NCBI GenBank assembly: GCA_036023115.1
Contig: JAYKKT010000090.1
Location: forward strand, 35,545,001-35,609,000
Source of the DNA: Brasenia schreberi
Lineage: Eukaryota; Streptophyta; Magnoliopsida; Nymphaeales; Cabombaceae
Length of the DNA stretch: 64,000 nucleotides
Direction of reading: 5' to 3'
Shown here: positions 10,401-25,400 of the stretch, in pieces
Layout of the letters: every line of letters starts with the position of its first letter
How positions within the stretch are numbered: position 1 is the first letter of the stretch
Notes under the pieces: generated by a model
Told to the model about the DNA's origin: nothing
Databases searched by the model: none
What the model saw: only the letters and a program-made list of their open reading frames with translations
Position numbers and translations under genes: made by a program

Positions 10401-13400
10401 TTTTGAATTTTGATGTGGTTGAGCTTCCGAGTTTACTTTGATATTGTTGTGTTACTTGCTGATTTATTTGCAAAACAATAATGATTTTCTTCTAACTACT
10501 GGAAGGGAAACTTCGCTTGTCTCCTGCCAGGTTGGGGCATTGATTATAGATATGTTCTGCAGATGACTAACAACTGATATGACTTCGCAAGATGGGATAT
10601 AGTGTAAAAAGTTGGCCAGCAAAACATAATGGCCTCCAGTTGGGGACTTGTGTGATATGAGCTATGTTGTGATCAAGTTGACTGATCTGAGTCATCAAGG
10701 TTGAATTCATAGTTGACCAATAGGGGCAAGTTCTGGTATTGCCAACCATGAGCTGAAGATTGAAATCCTAGAAACAAACTGAGCACTGAAGGAAACTTCT
10801 TACCTAACGCTGCCCCTATAGTTTGAAAAGATTATTACTCTTGATTTTTCGGGATCATTCGTCTCTGCATCCAAAATACACTTGAAAATTAGATGTGCAA
10901 CAACACTTGAGACTACATACAAGATGGTTTTTAACAAAAAATGAAAAGGTTTAACAGAAACTAAAGAAAAAGGGAAAAAAAAGAAAACAGAATGCTTGAG
11001 AAGAGAAAATTTTGGTCTACTCATTCTAGACCTTGATATTCAAGCGTTACCCTGACATCACTGGTCTGATGCAATAATAAAGGAGATGACTGCATTAGAT
11101 AGTCTACAGCCGGTATGGAACTTTCTTGAATCCCTTTCCATGGAGGTAAAACTAATATACCAGATCCATGAAAACTTCAAATCATGTTTGGCCGATACCA
11201 TACTAAGATAGCTGGCCTCTTAGGAAGTCATAATATTGCATCTCGCACTGGACATGTCCAGTTTGCGTGGAACCAAGAACCACAATGGAACCAGTTTCGG
11301 TTACGGTTTGATAACCATCAGATCAGTTCCAGTTCTGGATTCAGTTCTAGACCTGTTCTAAACTATAAATCATAGTTTTGTTTTCTATTAAATATTTATC
11401 ATTTTCATATCTTTAAGTAATAATATCAAAGTGTCATGAAAAGTGAATAACTGATGTACTATCACTATATAGTGTCAAAGGCAAGTGCACCTTAATATCC
11501 AACAGGACGAGTACATGCCAATTAAATGAATAATCTTTCCTTGTCACTATTAAATATGAAATTCATAAATGTATGATGTCTGAATAGCATTTGCACTGGT
11601 ATTAAAAAATATTGCAAGATCGTCAATGAATTTTTCCAAATCCATGCATCATAATGCCTCTGCTACATATCTAGAACGATCCTCTAGAACATGTACTCAA
11701 CTTGTAGCAATATTTTTTGTGACCTACTATTCCCTTTTCATGACATGGTGCTGAAAGTGAATCCATAGACACCATAACGAGGCACAATAATGATGAATTA
11801 TGCTGAACTAAACAAATCAAGATATGAATTAGATTCGACATGGTTATAGATGCAACGATTTATTGCAAGCCCGCCCACAGGTGTCCATAGCACTTTGTTA
11901 TACCTGCCAGATAAAGATGGATAGAATCTCATAAGCAAGACGAAGGACATCACTTGATAACGTGGCAACATCCCAAGAGAAATGTGCAGTAAAACCAATC
12001 TAATGTTTCCAATGGAAGACCATGGAAGATCTCAGTAGAAGGGTGATCATTATCTGATTGATTGGAAGTTCCATTATTTTGTGAGCACAATAATGCCTTC
12101 TCAAGAAGTAAATTCATTTTAACTTGAATTTTAAGATGCATAACCATTTCCATATTATGTCATCCTTCAAATGCAACATTTTCATGGCTTAACATTCTTA
12201 GAACTATAACACAGCCACAGATTGGAGACAAGCCATAGTTCACCAATCACCTGTATGAACGAAATTAGGGCTAGTCATCAGCTATGGCCAACCCGTGGAA
12301 GAGTCAATCAGGCACCTGGTCAACCTAAAGAATGCCTCTCAAACCAAAGCCAATTAGCCAACCATACAGGCTTCCCTAAGTAGCCAGTGGGGATATTTCT
12401 CTTTTGCTTTCAGATATGCTTTTCTCTTGTCATTTACCCACAGATAGTTTTCTAACTAGTATTAAGTGCCAAGATCTATGCCCACATTCTACTTGTCAGC
12501 ACGGACATATTGATGGCGAGCAATACAAAAGAGGCAAACAGTGGAGAATAAGCTGGAGAATCCATAGAACAAAGTACGTGTGATTTCGCAGGAGACTCTA
12601 GACATGACCAAGTACATGCAAGACAAAAACATGAACCTTGCAAGATAATTACAAAGTGAACTATAAGAGATTTATGCAATGGAAATGAGATGAAACTTCC
12701 GATTTTTTTTTTCTAAGCGAGCATTTAATTGAACAGAGAAGTTCGCAAGGGTCTAATAGATTATTATGCACTAACAAAGCAAGATGAACCCCACATACTG
12801 AAATGATCAGTCAGTACTTCCAACATCTTCAATAGTTTTGGATTTGGGGCACCATGCGACAAGCTTTGTTGCATCAGCAGTTTTGCATTCCACAGGGCTC
12901 CATTTCTGCAAACGAGCTTAGAGAAAGTCCTGAAACCAGACAAATGAAGCATCAGACTATTATCTCTATTTTAGATCAAATAACACTGCACACCGAAACA
13001 ATGCGCTTGCATATGAAATTTCATTAACAGATAAAAAATTAATTAAATTTATTATATGAAAGTCAACTCAAAAGACTATTCACTGAATGATATTTGAAAT
13101 TCATCATTTTGTAAAGATGCTATTTAATTGCAACTATACATAATTCTAACATGATCTAAGCATACTTATTATAATAATGAGATGTTTCCCATATACTTGT
13201 CCCCCAAAAACTCAATGTGACTCGAGCATGCAATGCCAATGTCACTGAGTTCACTTTCCTCATGCACAGAGGATAGCATGCTCTTCTTCTCATGAATAGG
13301 TAATTCTCCATACATAAAGGGTCTGGCCTTAGACCCAGCAGCAGTTAAGTGCCTAAGTGACAATGCACCTCACAAGGAAGAAGTCCTGAACAGTCAAAGG

Positions 13401-16400
13401 GAACAAATCACGCCATTAACCAAAATATGTAACAACAGAGTCCTGTAACCTATTCCTGTGTCTTCCCTAATTCAGGGGTTGAGATCCATTGATGCAGAAC
13501 CAGATCAAAACAGGCAACCTTTTAGCACTATAATGTCAGTCAGCCGTTAAACCAATCTATTAGTGATGTATGATACGACTTTGCCTCTCATCAACACTGT
13601 TGGTCGCACTCATGCATTGAAGTTCAAAAAACAAGATAAGTTCCCCAATCTTCATCATTACAAATTTATGCTTGTGCATGCCCCTTTTTCTTCCTCTTTA
13701 TTAGTGCCTGCTATATCCTTTCCCTACCTAAGCTAATGCCTTCATTTCCCATTTCTAATTCCATTTTCTTCCTCTCCTCTGCTTTCTTCTCTGGTTGGAG
13801 AGAGAGAGAGAGGGAGGGAGGGAAAGACATCAACCTAGTCCGTCTGCTTTGATTCCCGTGAAGTTCAGTAGCCTCCAATTCTATGGGTTAGTGCTTGGGG
13901 AGAAAAAGGCTTAACAATAGAGAGATGGCAATCTCCAGTTCAAGCAACAAGAAAGGAGTTTATGAGCTTAAAGTTTCATATAAATAGATAATTTCTTTAA
14001 ATGAGAACTATGTTTCTTGAGTTTGCAATATTCCATAGAAGAACACATCCGGAATTAGAAGAATATATGTTTCCCATGACATAAAAGACCCCAAAGTGAA
14101 GAAAAACAACAGATAAAGCTACTTCACTTCTTGGAAAGGAAAGGACCTGAATTAGAACAGTCAAAATTGTAAGATAATGCACAAATCCACTTAAGACAGT
14201 TCTTGAAGTACACCCTTAAGAATTTAGCCAAACGTTACAAACATATCATGAAATAGGTTAGTTATTCTGATGCTTAGACGTCAATGCAAAGAAAAAAGCA
14301 AGATTTCATTTAGCCGTTTAGCATCCCTACAGCTTTTCTAAGCACAACAACCTTGATTACAGTACATAGCATTAGCAATAATCAAGAAAAGTCATTTTCT
14401 TGTTGCAAATAGGATCCTAAAATTATTTTGCTGTAAGTACATTACCAAAAGTTAAGTAGATCTCGCATTCTGACATTACCAAAAGTTAAGTAAATCTCGC
14501 ATTCTCAGAAATACAGCAAAAATATTACAACAAACAATATGATAGTACAAGGCATGGTACCCTTGCTGCATTTTCTCATTCAACATTTCATACGCTGGTC
14601 GTATTCCATGACTTGAGAGCAACTTCCGGATATAATATAGAGATATGAGAACCGTAAAGTATCCCTCCACTTCTCCATAATTTTCTTGAGGAAGATTTAA
14701 AGGAGGAGATTGGCGAAATTTTTCCCTGGAATCGAGCAATGAACAAGGGCTGAACTGGAAAAAGTAAAAGATCAAAATATCTGTCATGTGAACTCACAAG
14801 CTTCCACATTTACATACCAATGCATTTATTCTCTAAACAGAGCTCAAAAAACATATTGGCTTTTTGAAGAAACAGTAAGATCATCATAGAGGAGAATTTT
14901 GTCTGTAAGTAAGGCTAAACCCCACGCCTTCTAATGAAATCAATTCTAATTGCAGCCTTGCAGGCAACCCTTAAGATTAGTTTTCTTGTGACTGACTGGA
15001 TTTAGAACACATTGAGATATTAAGGTTTTCACTGTTAAGGGCTCACAAAAAAAAGACCCCCCACCCCACATAATTTTATCAACTTAAGCATACCACACCA
15101 CCCCGGGGGAAAAAGCTGCTTTCAGGGGTGTATACAAACGCAAGCAAAGAATTACAACGTGAGGGTGAAACTCCAATATACAGACTATATTGTAGGTCCC
15201 AGGAAGACATTTTCTATAGATCAAAATTTGTACTCCATAGATGGCCCATGCTCAAGTGAGTTAAGAACTTAAGAGTACTACCAATCAAAGGCGGATCAGC
15301 TAGTTGAACATCCATCTTGATTATAGTGCCTCACTTGGAAGACCAAAATCCATCAGATGCAATACATATGGACATGAATATAAAAGCATGGGCATATGAG
15401 CTAAGTCACACAGACACTTCTAAGGGGTGGAGTGTCGATCTCGACACTGGTGCGACACCGACACCGTGTCGGGTGCGGCATGGCAAAAAAAAAAATTTGC
15501 AAATTTTTTTTTTTGTAACTCATGGTTAAATGGGTCCGGATAATGAAGATTGATTTGTGTATTATGATGAAATTAGTAGTTGTTTACCATTTATATGTTT
15601 TGCTTTAATATAAACTTATAAAGTTGTGTACTTGCTATTATTGTTGTATATCATATTAGCTTTAATGATTTTGGGTGCGAACAATTAGTTTCTTATTACT
15701 CAATCTGATTGGATTCTTGACTCCATTCTGTATGCCTTTACACAGAATAATCTTTGTCACCAAACACATTTAAAGACCAGGAACATTACCTGATCAATAG
15801 AACAGAAGAGTATGACATCACTAGTGGATCCTAGCACAAATACTAGTATATGTTATATCCTACTAAAGATCTCGAAACTCTTTGAATCCATAACTTCAAT
15901 ATTTTGTAGCTCATAAAATCATTTCAGATCATTATGTGAGAACTTGCTAATTGATACCTATGTGCACCCAAAATTAGCAAATACTAGTTGTATTATGATT
16001 GATTTATTTAGGTTGAATATTATATATAATATATAATATTATATACCCTAGCCGTGTCGCCGCACCCAAAATTTTTGAAATTTGCCGTATCCCACACCCG
16101 CACCCGCACCTGCACCCGTGTGACATAGCATATGAGCATGTGGGTGTTATAAATAGGAGGACTTACAAGATATAATTTTATTTGTCACCCATGGTAGAAA
16201 TGAACATACTTATTGATGAAAAGTATATTACAACATATGACATGTACTACATGTATTACACGTACTCTCGTAGCCCACAACTTTTGTACACCACGACGGT
16301 AGTAATGTTAAATGGAACAGATCAGAGGAGATTAGCAGCTGAAGGAGACAAAGATGAGGTGCTGAGTGGCCAGAACCAGGCTAGAAGAGTTGGTGGTGGC

Positions 16401-19400
16401 AATGATATTCTCTCCCTTTCTCTGAAGAGAGAAATGAGTGTGAGGTACCTTTCTCTTTGATAAAATGACACAAAGTAAGGTGCTCCATTCTCTTTGAGAA
16501 GAGACACATGAAGCGTAAAGTGTCCTGTTACCCTCTGTTTTGAAGCAAGAATTCTTTTATTAGCTTTAGATATTTTAATTTGAAGATAGATAATTAATGG
16601 CTGATTAACATGAGAAAACAAGGTGATGTGACCCATCCATGAAGCAATGCAGTCTATTAGTTAATAAAAGTAGAAGTATAGGAATCCTCTTTGAAGTTTC
16701 AAAAAGCAACCAAAACAAAGTGGGGGGAAATCTTGACAAATGTATGATATAGTATGATCTATCGATTTATTAGACTTGTAACTTAAGGTCTTATGATTAT
16801 GCAACTTTTGTTGCTCAGCATCAGAGAGTAACATAGAATAACCATGTAGTTCAGATTGTAAGGGATATATATTATATAACAGTTTTCGTTTTTCTGGCAC
16901 CAGGAAACTGGCAACTGGTAGGTTTTAAACCCACATTTAACCTAAAATATCCAAGCTTGAAAAAACTTAGCAAACATTTCTTTCTTTTTCCAGCCAAATC
17001 ATGCAAAAGAAAATTATTTATGAAATCCAACCCCTAATGGCTCTCCATCAACAAGTCGCATCTTTTAGTTGATTACCGCAGGCGTCTCAACAACTTTATC
17101 ATCAGTAAGACATGATCTAAAGACAATGTCATTAAAAAATTTAGTTTGAGATAAAAAGAAACCTTTAGCATTTTGAGTTACCTCAATACCCAAAAAAATA
17201 AGTGAGTTGTCCAAGATCTTTCATCTCAAATATCTTACCAAGTTCTTCCTTAATTTGAAGAATCCCATAAACATCACTACCTATAATAATCATATCATTG
17301 ACATATAGCAAAAGAATAACAATGCATGTAAAAGATTTTCTTATTAACAAAACCATGTCAGCATAACAAGTAGAAAATCCATGCAAAGTCATGAATTCAG
17401 TCATTTTATAAAACCAAGTCTTAAGAACTTGTTTGAGGCCATATAAAGCTATTTTTAGTCATAGAATTTGATTTTTAGGTATGTTAAGACCAAGAGGGGG
17501 GTCCATATAAATTGTATTTAACAAACCATTTAAAAACATATTGTTGACATTTAATTGATAGATATTTCAATCTTGAATAACACAAACAGCTATAAGGGTT
17601 CTACCAGTTATCATTCGAGTAACAAGAACAAAGGTTTCCTTATATTCAATCCCATATTCCTGTGAATACCCTTTGACAACTAATTTAGCTTTATAGCAAT
17701 TTAATGATTCATCAACATTAGTTCTAATTTTATAGACCCACCTACAACCTATCATCTTTTTGTTTTGTGGTCTACTAACAACATCCCAAGTTTGAGCTCT
17801 GTATAGAGCATCTAATTCTTCGTTCATAGCATAAATCTAATCTCGTGAGGATCGTGCTTCCTTAAAAATATTTGGTTCCTTTATACAGGAAATATTGGTT
17901 ACTAAGGCTCTATGTCTTTAAAAGGTTGTGATAGGAAACAAACTGTTCAGGAGGTCTAAAATCTCGACTAATCCTTTGAGATATAGATGGGAAATCATTT
18001 AGACTTCTTTTAGTATAGTATTAATCAAAGGGGGTAACTGACTATCTTGAGATCATATGTTCATCAAGCTCATTTTCGACATCTATTATGTCTTCTCCTA
18101 AGATATCATTCAAAAAAGAATATGATGACTCGTCAATAGAATGAGTATCATTCATGCCTTTAAAAAAACATTCATTTTCAAAGAATTTGACATCTCTTAT
18201 ACATAGAGTTTGTCATTTTTATAATCATAATATCTATATCCCTTCTTATTCATCCCATACCTAGGAAAATACATTTTATGGAACTAGAAGATACTCCATC
18301 ACCTTTGTTAGTATAAACAAAATATTTACATCCAAAAACACATAGTCTAGAGTAATTGAGAGAAAGTTAAAAAAGTTTTTCTACATGAGATATGTTTTGT
18401 AATATTGAAGATGGCATTCGGTTAATTAAAAATACAGAAGTTATAATGGCTTCAACCCAAAAAAATTTAGGAATACCACTAAATAATAACAAGGTTCTAG
18501 TGGTTTCTAATATATGGTGATATTTACGTTTTAAAACGTCATTTTGTTGAAGAGTTTTAGTGAAAGAAGTTTCAAGCACAATCCCAAACATGTCAAGAAG
18601 ATTTTTAAACTCTTTGACATAAAACTCCCCTCTCGAGTTGGATTTAAAAATTTTAATTTCAAAATCAAATTGATTTTTCACAAGATTATAGAATATAACA
18701 AAATTTTGAAAAACATCAAATTTGGCCTTTAAAAATTATACCCATGTATATCTAGTGAAATCATCTATGAAAATGACATAGTAGGAAATCCCTCATTTAC
18801 ATAAAACAGGTGTTGTTCCCCATACATCCAAGTGTACAATTAGGTTTTGTAGATATATGTGTTTTGTTTAAAAAAGGTAGATGTATTTTGCAAAGTGCAT
18901 GACCTTTGCAAGAAAAAATTTCAATATTCTTTATTCCAAGATGACATTGATACAACTTTTGAATATTAAGATGTCCTAATCTTTTATGTCATAGGAGAAC
19001 ATCATTAGTCAAGACATTAGCATTTCATATGTTATGTAGGTAGTTCATGCTATAAAGTTTGTCCTCCCTATGGCCACGACCGATCACCTTCTTCAAGATG
19101 CAATCATGTAGAGTACATCCCACGAATAAAAAAGTTATAACATAATTTTTACCCGAGATTTGGAATACCGAAAGCAAGTTAAAATTTAATTTTGGAACAA
19201 CAGTAATTTTAAAAACTTGAAAATTTTGGTTTTGCAAGTCACCAATTTTAATAACATTTAATCGTGTTTCATCTGCAATATAAACACATGATACATTGTA
19301 AGTAATATGAAATGAGGCACCGGAATCGAGAATCCCAAAAACCATACCTTGAACTTGGTTAGTTGAAGAAGAGCAAAATGCACATATTGTTGCAGTCTTT

Positions 19401-22400
19401 CATTTGAGCTTCAAGTCCCTTTATTTTTTCTTCGAGTGCAACAATAGAGGATGAGGCTTCTTCTTCTACTAATGCCACATTCTTTTTCAACTTCGAACAA
19501 TTTAGCCTTATGCATTCAACCTCTCTACAATGATGGCAAATAATCTCTTTTCTTACTTCTTCACTTTTCAAATGAGGAGGATTGTAAGCCTTCGTATTTA
19601 CTTCAGATTTTGATGCGACTAATATAGTGTCTCTTTGAAGTCTACCTTCATTCATTATCGTTTCCGCCATTTAGAGATCGATAAAAACTTCTTCTTTTAT
19701 AAGAAAAGGTTGATCTTATCACTTTAAATTCTTCCCCGAGACTTCTTAAAAATTGATATACAAAATCCTCATTGTCCTCACATTGTCTCTCACTAAGACA
19801 TTGTGTACATTTCTTTTTGTAGTCATATAATTGATTCCAAACATTGAAATATTCACCAAAAAATTAATTTACCCATTTATCTCCTAGTCTAAGTGAGCCC
19901 AATTTGTCTCTTAATGTCATTCTATGAGCCACATCGCTTTGAACATAGAATTTTTTAAAGTATTCTCGTGCTTATTTAGCGTTGGTGAAATAAGTCAATG
20001 TGTCCCTAGTATGCTTACAATGTTGATCAACACTCATAGGATTGTTCTATGACCTCCTTCATATTCATCTTTTTGCACCACTGTGGTATTGATACATAGC
20101 CCTATAACTTTTTGAAATATATATAATTTTTCATAGATTGAGCCCTTGTCTTATAGTTCGAGGGTGTTAAACGAAAGTTAAATCATCTTTTATCATCCAT
20201 ATTTTAAGAAAATAAAAAAGAAAATAAAAAAATAAAGTTACAAAATACGAAGCACACTTCCCGAGGTGGTGAATAATATTCTCATGATGGTAAAATGGCT
20301 CTGATACCATATAATGAAGTCAATGCTTCAATGTAGCAATGAAGGATCGATGAACATCATCCAAGAAAGTCAATCACAAAGTCTTAGAAAAAGGTTATAA
20401 AGCATATGTAATAAAGGCACAATGAAGTGAAAAATAAATATTATTTAGCCACAAAGACATTTTGTATGTACATTAAAGTTGGATTTATAGAGGACATAAG
20501 GAGAAGAGAGGAGAGGAAGAGAAGAAGTGGAGAGGGGGCTGGTACAGCCAGCTCCCAATGACTAGTAGCCGTTGTGGCTGGCCCCCTTTGGGGCTGGTCC
20601 TTATGTTCTAGGGCCAAAATGGCCATGGTTCTAATATTTATATAAAAATATAAATACAAAAAAAACATAAAATACATGTACATTTTAAAAAATACCCCAA
20701 AAGTATTAAGAAAAAATTGAGAGCAACATATGGAGAGAAACTAAAAAGATCAAAATAACATTTAAGGAGGCATGAAAAACTAGATTTAAAAAGTATTAAA
20801 AGAGGTAGAGGACGACCACAAAAGTATTAGAAAGAAACAATAAAGAATAATTTAGCTTATTGTGAGTTAACCCCTAACATGGCATATGATAGGGCTCTAT
20901 GGAAACAAAGAATCCATCTAGCTAACCCCATCTTGTATGAGAAAAGGCTTAGTTGTTGTTGTATATGGGGAGAAACTGGAAGATCCTACGTCGTACAGAC
21001 ATTTACTTATCTCACTATAACTCGTCGTTATACACTACAAGTCAAATTCAATAAGCTCTTACTAGTACTAACATGAGTATGGTTATGAGAATCATCATAT
21101 ATATTAAACACTCTACGAATAAGGGGGTATTGGGGTAGAGATATCAACAATTCATATTCCACCACCGGTTTTTGTATATTTTTCTACGAATAAGGGGGTA
21201 TTGGGGTAGAGATATCAACAATTCATATTCCACCACCGGTTTTTGTATATTTTTCTACGAATAAGGGGGTATTGGGGTAGAGATATCAACAATTCATATT
21301 CCACCACCGGTTTTTGTATATTTTTATATGAGTCCTTGATCTCTTAGAAATTCAAGAAACAATAGAAAGTGTCATTATCGTCCATAGAAGTGGCCGATTG
21401 TAGGTAAGGAGGGATTCAAACCCCAATAACGAGTCATAACGACTACTGCTACTGAGATCTCATGGATTACAGAAGTGTTTAAAGATATGGGTCACTCTTG
21501 AACAACCATTCATTCTGTTTTGTGATAACAAAAGTGTTATATACATTGCATCTAACAATACCTTTTATGAAAGAACGAAACACATTGAGATGGGCTGTCA
21601 TTTTGTTAGAGAAGAATGTTTAAAGAAGCTGACTCTATGCTATGTGTCCTCAGAACTACAACTTATAAATTTCTTAAACAAGTCATTATCCGCTCCTAGG
21701 TTTAATTTTTTGTTAGACAAATTTTCGGTATACACACCATGAGAGAGGGTGTTTGTGTATGAATGTAATAAGAGACATGCCACTAAGACCCATTGGTCTT
21801 GGACTAACTGGCTCAGCGACTACGGCTAGGGCCAGTTAGAAGTGCTCGCCCCAAACTAGTCATTGGGGGCCATTAGGGATCCCCCCTTGTAACCCATCTC
21901 CCTTGCTGCTGTAGAACCCTTCTCCAGCTCTATAAATAGAGCATAGAGCATTCTTATACATCAATAACATGCTGTTTTTCTTACAGCACTTTGAATACTT
22001 GTTTGACTCTTTGAGTGTATGATATTTGATATTCGACTTGTTTTGAACTTGATGATTGAGCTTTTTGTCAATTCTTGATCATGTTAATTGGGATTTTGCA
22101 TAGACATTTCAAAGTGTTATTCTTACACTGGTGGTTTGACCCAACAGTTGATTAGATCCTGAATGGCCTTAGTGAAGAACAACAAGTAGGAAGATTTGCA
22201 GTTGGAAGGTTGACTTTATATTTAGTGTTAACTTATCTGGAAGAATTGGCACATGATAGGTCTATGTGGAAACAAAGAATCCATGCAGTATGGGAAACGA
22301 CTTAGTTGTTGTTGTTGTAACTTATCAGGGAAGAAGGAGAAGAAGATTCTGCATTTCTAGTCACCTTTGAATTGACATGACATTGTTAATGTAGATTTTG

Positions 22401-25400
22401 TTATTTAGATAAAGGCTACCCGGACAGGAGGCAAGAATGAGGCATTTTGAAGCCAGAGAAAAGTGGGAAGCTAGAGTAAGCATAGAATTGAAGTGCAACT
22501 CGAAGTAAAATGGGCTTTGAAGAAAAATAGGAATCAAACAAGGAAAGCTCATGGGGTTCAAACAGGAAAAAAGAAAGGAAGACATTGGGAAGCAAATTTT
22601 TTTGAATAGATATCTACAAAGGAAATAAATGAAATAAAAAACTGAACTTAAGATGGAAAAAGAGGAAGTGTAACGAGAGAGGGACTTTGTGCAAAATGGA
22701 AGCGAGTTTTTCACTGAGGTGAAGCAAGCCTACCCCCAAATGGAAAGCAAGATTCACATCAAAGATACCACCTGGACCCAGGTTTAAGTACTGTCGCTCT
22801 GTTTCATGCTTTCGGAACCTGCTTCCCTGCAAGGGTTGTACGTATGATAATCCTATTCCTGGTTCAAATTGATTTTCATTTCTGAATGTATCAGTACATG
22901 CTTTTATTGTTCTTACAATTATTTGTTTCTTTTTATTTTCTGTGTTATCTTATTGCTGAATCACACAAAAAACTGCATGTGTTTTATTGAAGCCACATTA
23001 ACAAAAAGCCACATACTAACCTCCCATTTTCCATTATTGATAACCTAACCATAGGTAACAACTGATAAATCTAAAAGTTACACTTCCACTCTATCTATTA
23101 TAAGTGTGACCAAACAATCAGTTCTTACAAATTCTGACAAAACGTCCTTTGTGCTTTCATAGAAGAAATTCTAAGGATGCTCACTTTGATTCCAGATGAA
23201 TATTTACACAGGATATTTACGGGAGCTCAGTAAGTATTCATCAGATCACATGTCAAAAACATCATAGATTGATAGGAAGTATGTCAAGCTGCCAAATGTG
23301 AAATCATCTCTAAATTTAACAATATAGATTGCACCGTGCAATAGAAAGATGAGAATAATATTTATGGCATTTAGAAAAGAACAGCTCGTGTAAAAGGTAC
23401 ATACGGTTGAAAGATCTCTATTTTGTAGCACCCCAAGCATAGAAAGTCTAGAAACAAATGGCCGTATAGCTTCCAGAAGCAAATCATTTATTTTCACTGC
23501 ATCATTACCCAGAGGGACCTTATTAAAGGTCCACTCTTAATCAGAAACGTGGAACATGAAATAGCATAAAGAAAAGAGATAACCCATGGTCACTTACCTC
23601 CATCAGTTCCAATTGTCTTTTCTGCATATATTTTCGCACATCATGGTCACTTTCATTACGGTATTCAAGAACAGAAATATGCAAGTTGTCAATGACACTC
23701 TGAACGGTATGCTGTTTTGCTGAAAATTTAAAGTGAAACAGTAGAAGCGGTATACTTGAGAAAAGGGAGCAGAAATGGAGTTGTTTAGAGTTCAGAAGCA
23801 ATCTTACAGCCTGGTGTTGCTGTTAATGCCAATATCCTTGCTTGAACAGGCACAGCCATCAACTGCAACGTTTACTGCTTTAATTATATAATTGACCGAT
23901 GCATAATTGGGGCATATGTTCTATTCCTTATGGGTACTCAATTTTCAGATGAACATGTGATTTCAACTCATAAGGACCTTGCATTCTCAAATAATCACAG
24001 ACAGATGTTTTAGCTTGTGATTCTTCAGCCGGCTGACACACTTGAAACTTGGGATTCCACATACAACAACTTGGGATTCCACACGATAAAAGAAAATTTG
24101 TCGCTTGAACTGTCAAGATTGTAAGTCAAACGTGACATCAAACCATGACCTACCCATGATCTTAAGATCCTGACAGCAGTAAAGGCAACAAAGAGAAAAT
24201 GAAAATAGCAGACTGGAAAACTGCATTTTGAAATGCCTTGGAACAGTGGGCCGGGTACTTCACTTGCAACAGGGAGATTGAAATAGAAGGAACTTTCACC
24301 AACGTTGAAAAGAGCATAAGCCAATCCACTGTCTCACTCAATTTGTGCAACACATCCATTTGCTTGATTTACTTATAATTGAACCCAGAATCAACAAACA
24401 GAGGTCTAGCTTCACCAAGTTAGAGTTTGACCAACTTGAGACAAATTGGTTGTCTGGGTACGTGTATCTATCTACAATTATAGTTACACATGGATACTCA
24501 TCAATAACATACACACGCATGCACACATGAATATGACTACATTCCAAGCTGCACACAGCCATTCATCAATCGATAAGATGCACTCACACAGGCATGCACA
24601 CACAAAGACACGTTTAAGATAGTGATTAGTATGTTGATAGGTGTTAACGCATTTAGCATGTCATTAGGTATTAATGTAATTTCTTTCTTTTTTCTATCCG
24701 TAGTTTTTCTTCACAGCCATTAGTGATTGTACACATGCACGCAGCACATACAAACATATATTACATACATACATACAGATAGATAGATTATATATACAGA
24801 TTGTATATATGTATGTATGCTTGTATATTACATACAAATATATATACATATGGATGGATGTACCATACATATGTACAAGCATACATATATATATATATAT
24901 ATATGTATGTGTGTATATGAAGTTGGCTGTGGAAAACTGGCATTTATCTTGCAAGTGTTTCTCTTAGGATACAGGTAAGACAAAATGACTTCATAATCAA
25001 AAGCCAAATAACCCACCAAAGAATCACGAAGAGACTCCAGGTCAGCTCGCAAAACAAGATCACAAATAAACTTTATCTCCTTCATTGCCTCAACATACAA
25101 ATAAAATCCATATATGAAGCCTGAAGCAGACATGTTATCTAAGGATACTTGTATCCTATATATACATAAAGGCATTGGGGGATCTATCTAAATGGCTAGG
25201 TCAACTGCTATTAGAGCAACTAATAAAAGCTCACCTGACCTTTAGCCGTGCAGTTTCCCCACAGACAAACAACAAGAATACGGAAAAACAAAACCTAACC
25301 TGACATATTTCAGGTAAGCTACAGTATCTTTGTATTTTAAGTGTCAAGTGAAAATAGCCTTGTAAGTTTGTAACAGAAGATTCCTAACTAGAAATATTTT

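Larger units (their letters stand above)
21100..22126 (+). mobile_element. Copia element 3' end: RNase H remnant plus 3' LTR
   Basis: The left part encodes a copia RNase H relic (STTGFCIF near 21222-21245 and again near 21300; [12 protein letters not shown] and ERTKHIEM near 21520-21600) with stops. A purine tract (GAGAGAGGG, 21741-21749) precedes an LTR that begins TGTTTGTG at 21750 and ends TTACA at 22126. It lies opposite in orientation to the copia fragment at 17100-20312. Confidence 0.8.

Noticed and set aside
11184..11375. GGTTCC-rich segment as a defined transposon
   Set aside because: Repeated phrases are visible but no paired termini or duplication could be found.
21113..21325. CRISPR-like repeat array
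   Set aside because: Units are contiguous without spacers and lie in a plant retroelement.
22614..22832. Missing FANCM exon in intron 9
   Set aside because: Exons 9 and 10 already join in phase 0 with continuous family conservation, and this frame does not resemble FANCM.
24694..25175. Tyr/Ile/His-rich minus-strand frames
   Set aside because: They arise from the CATA/TA microsatellite and carry no domain.
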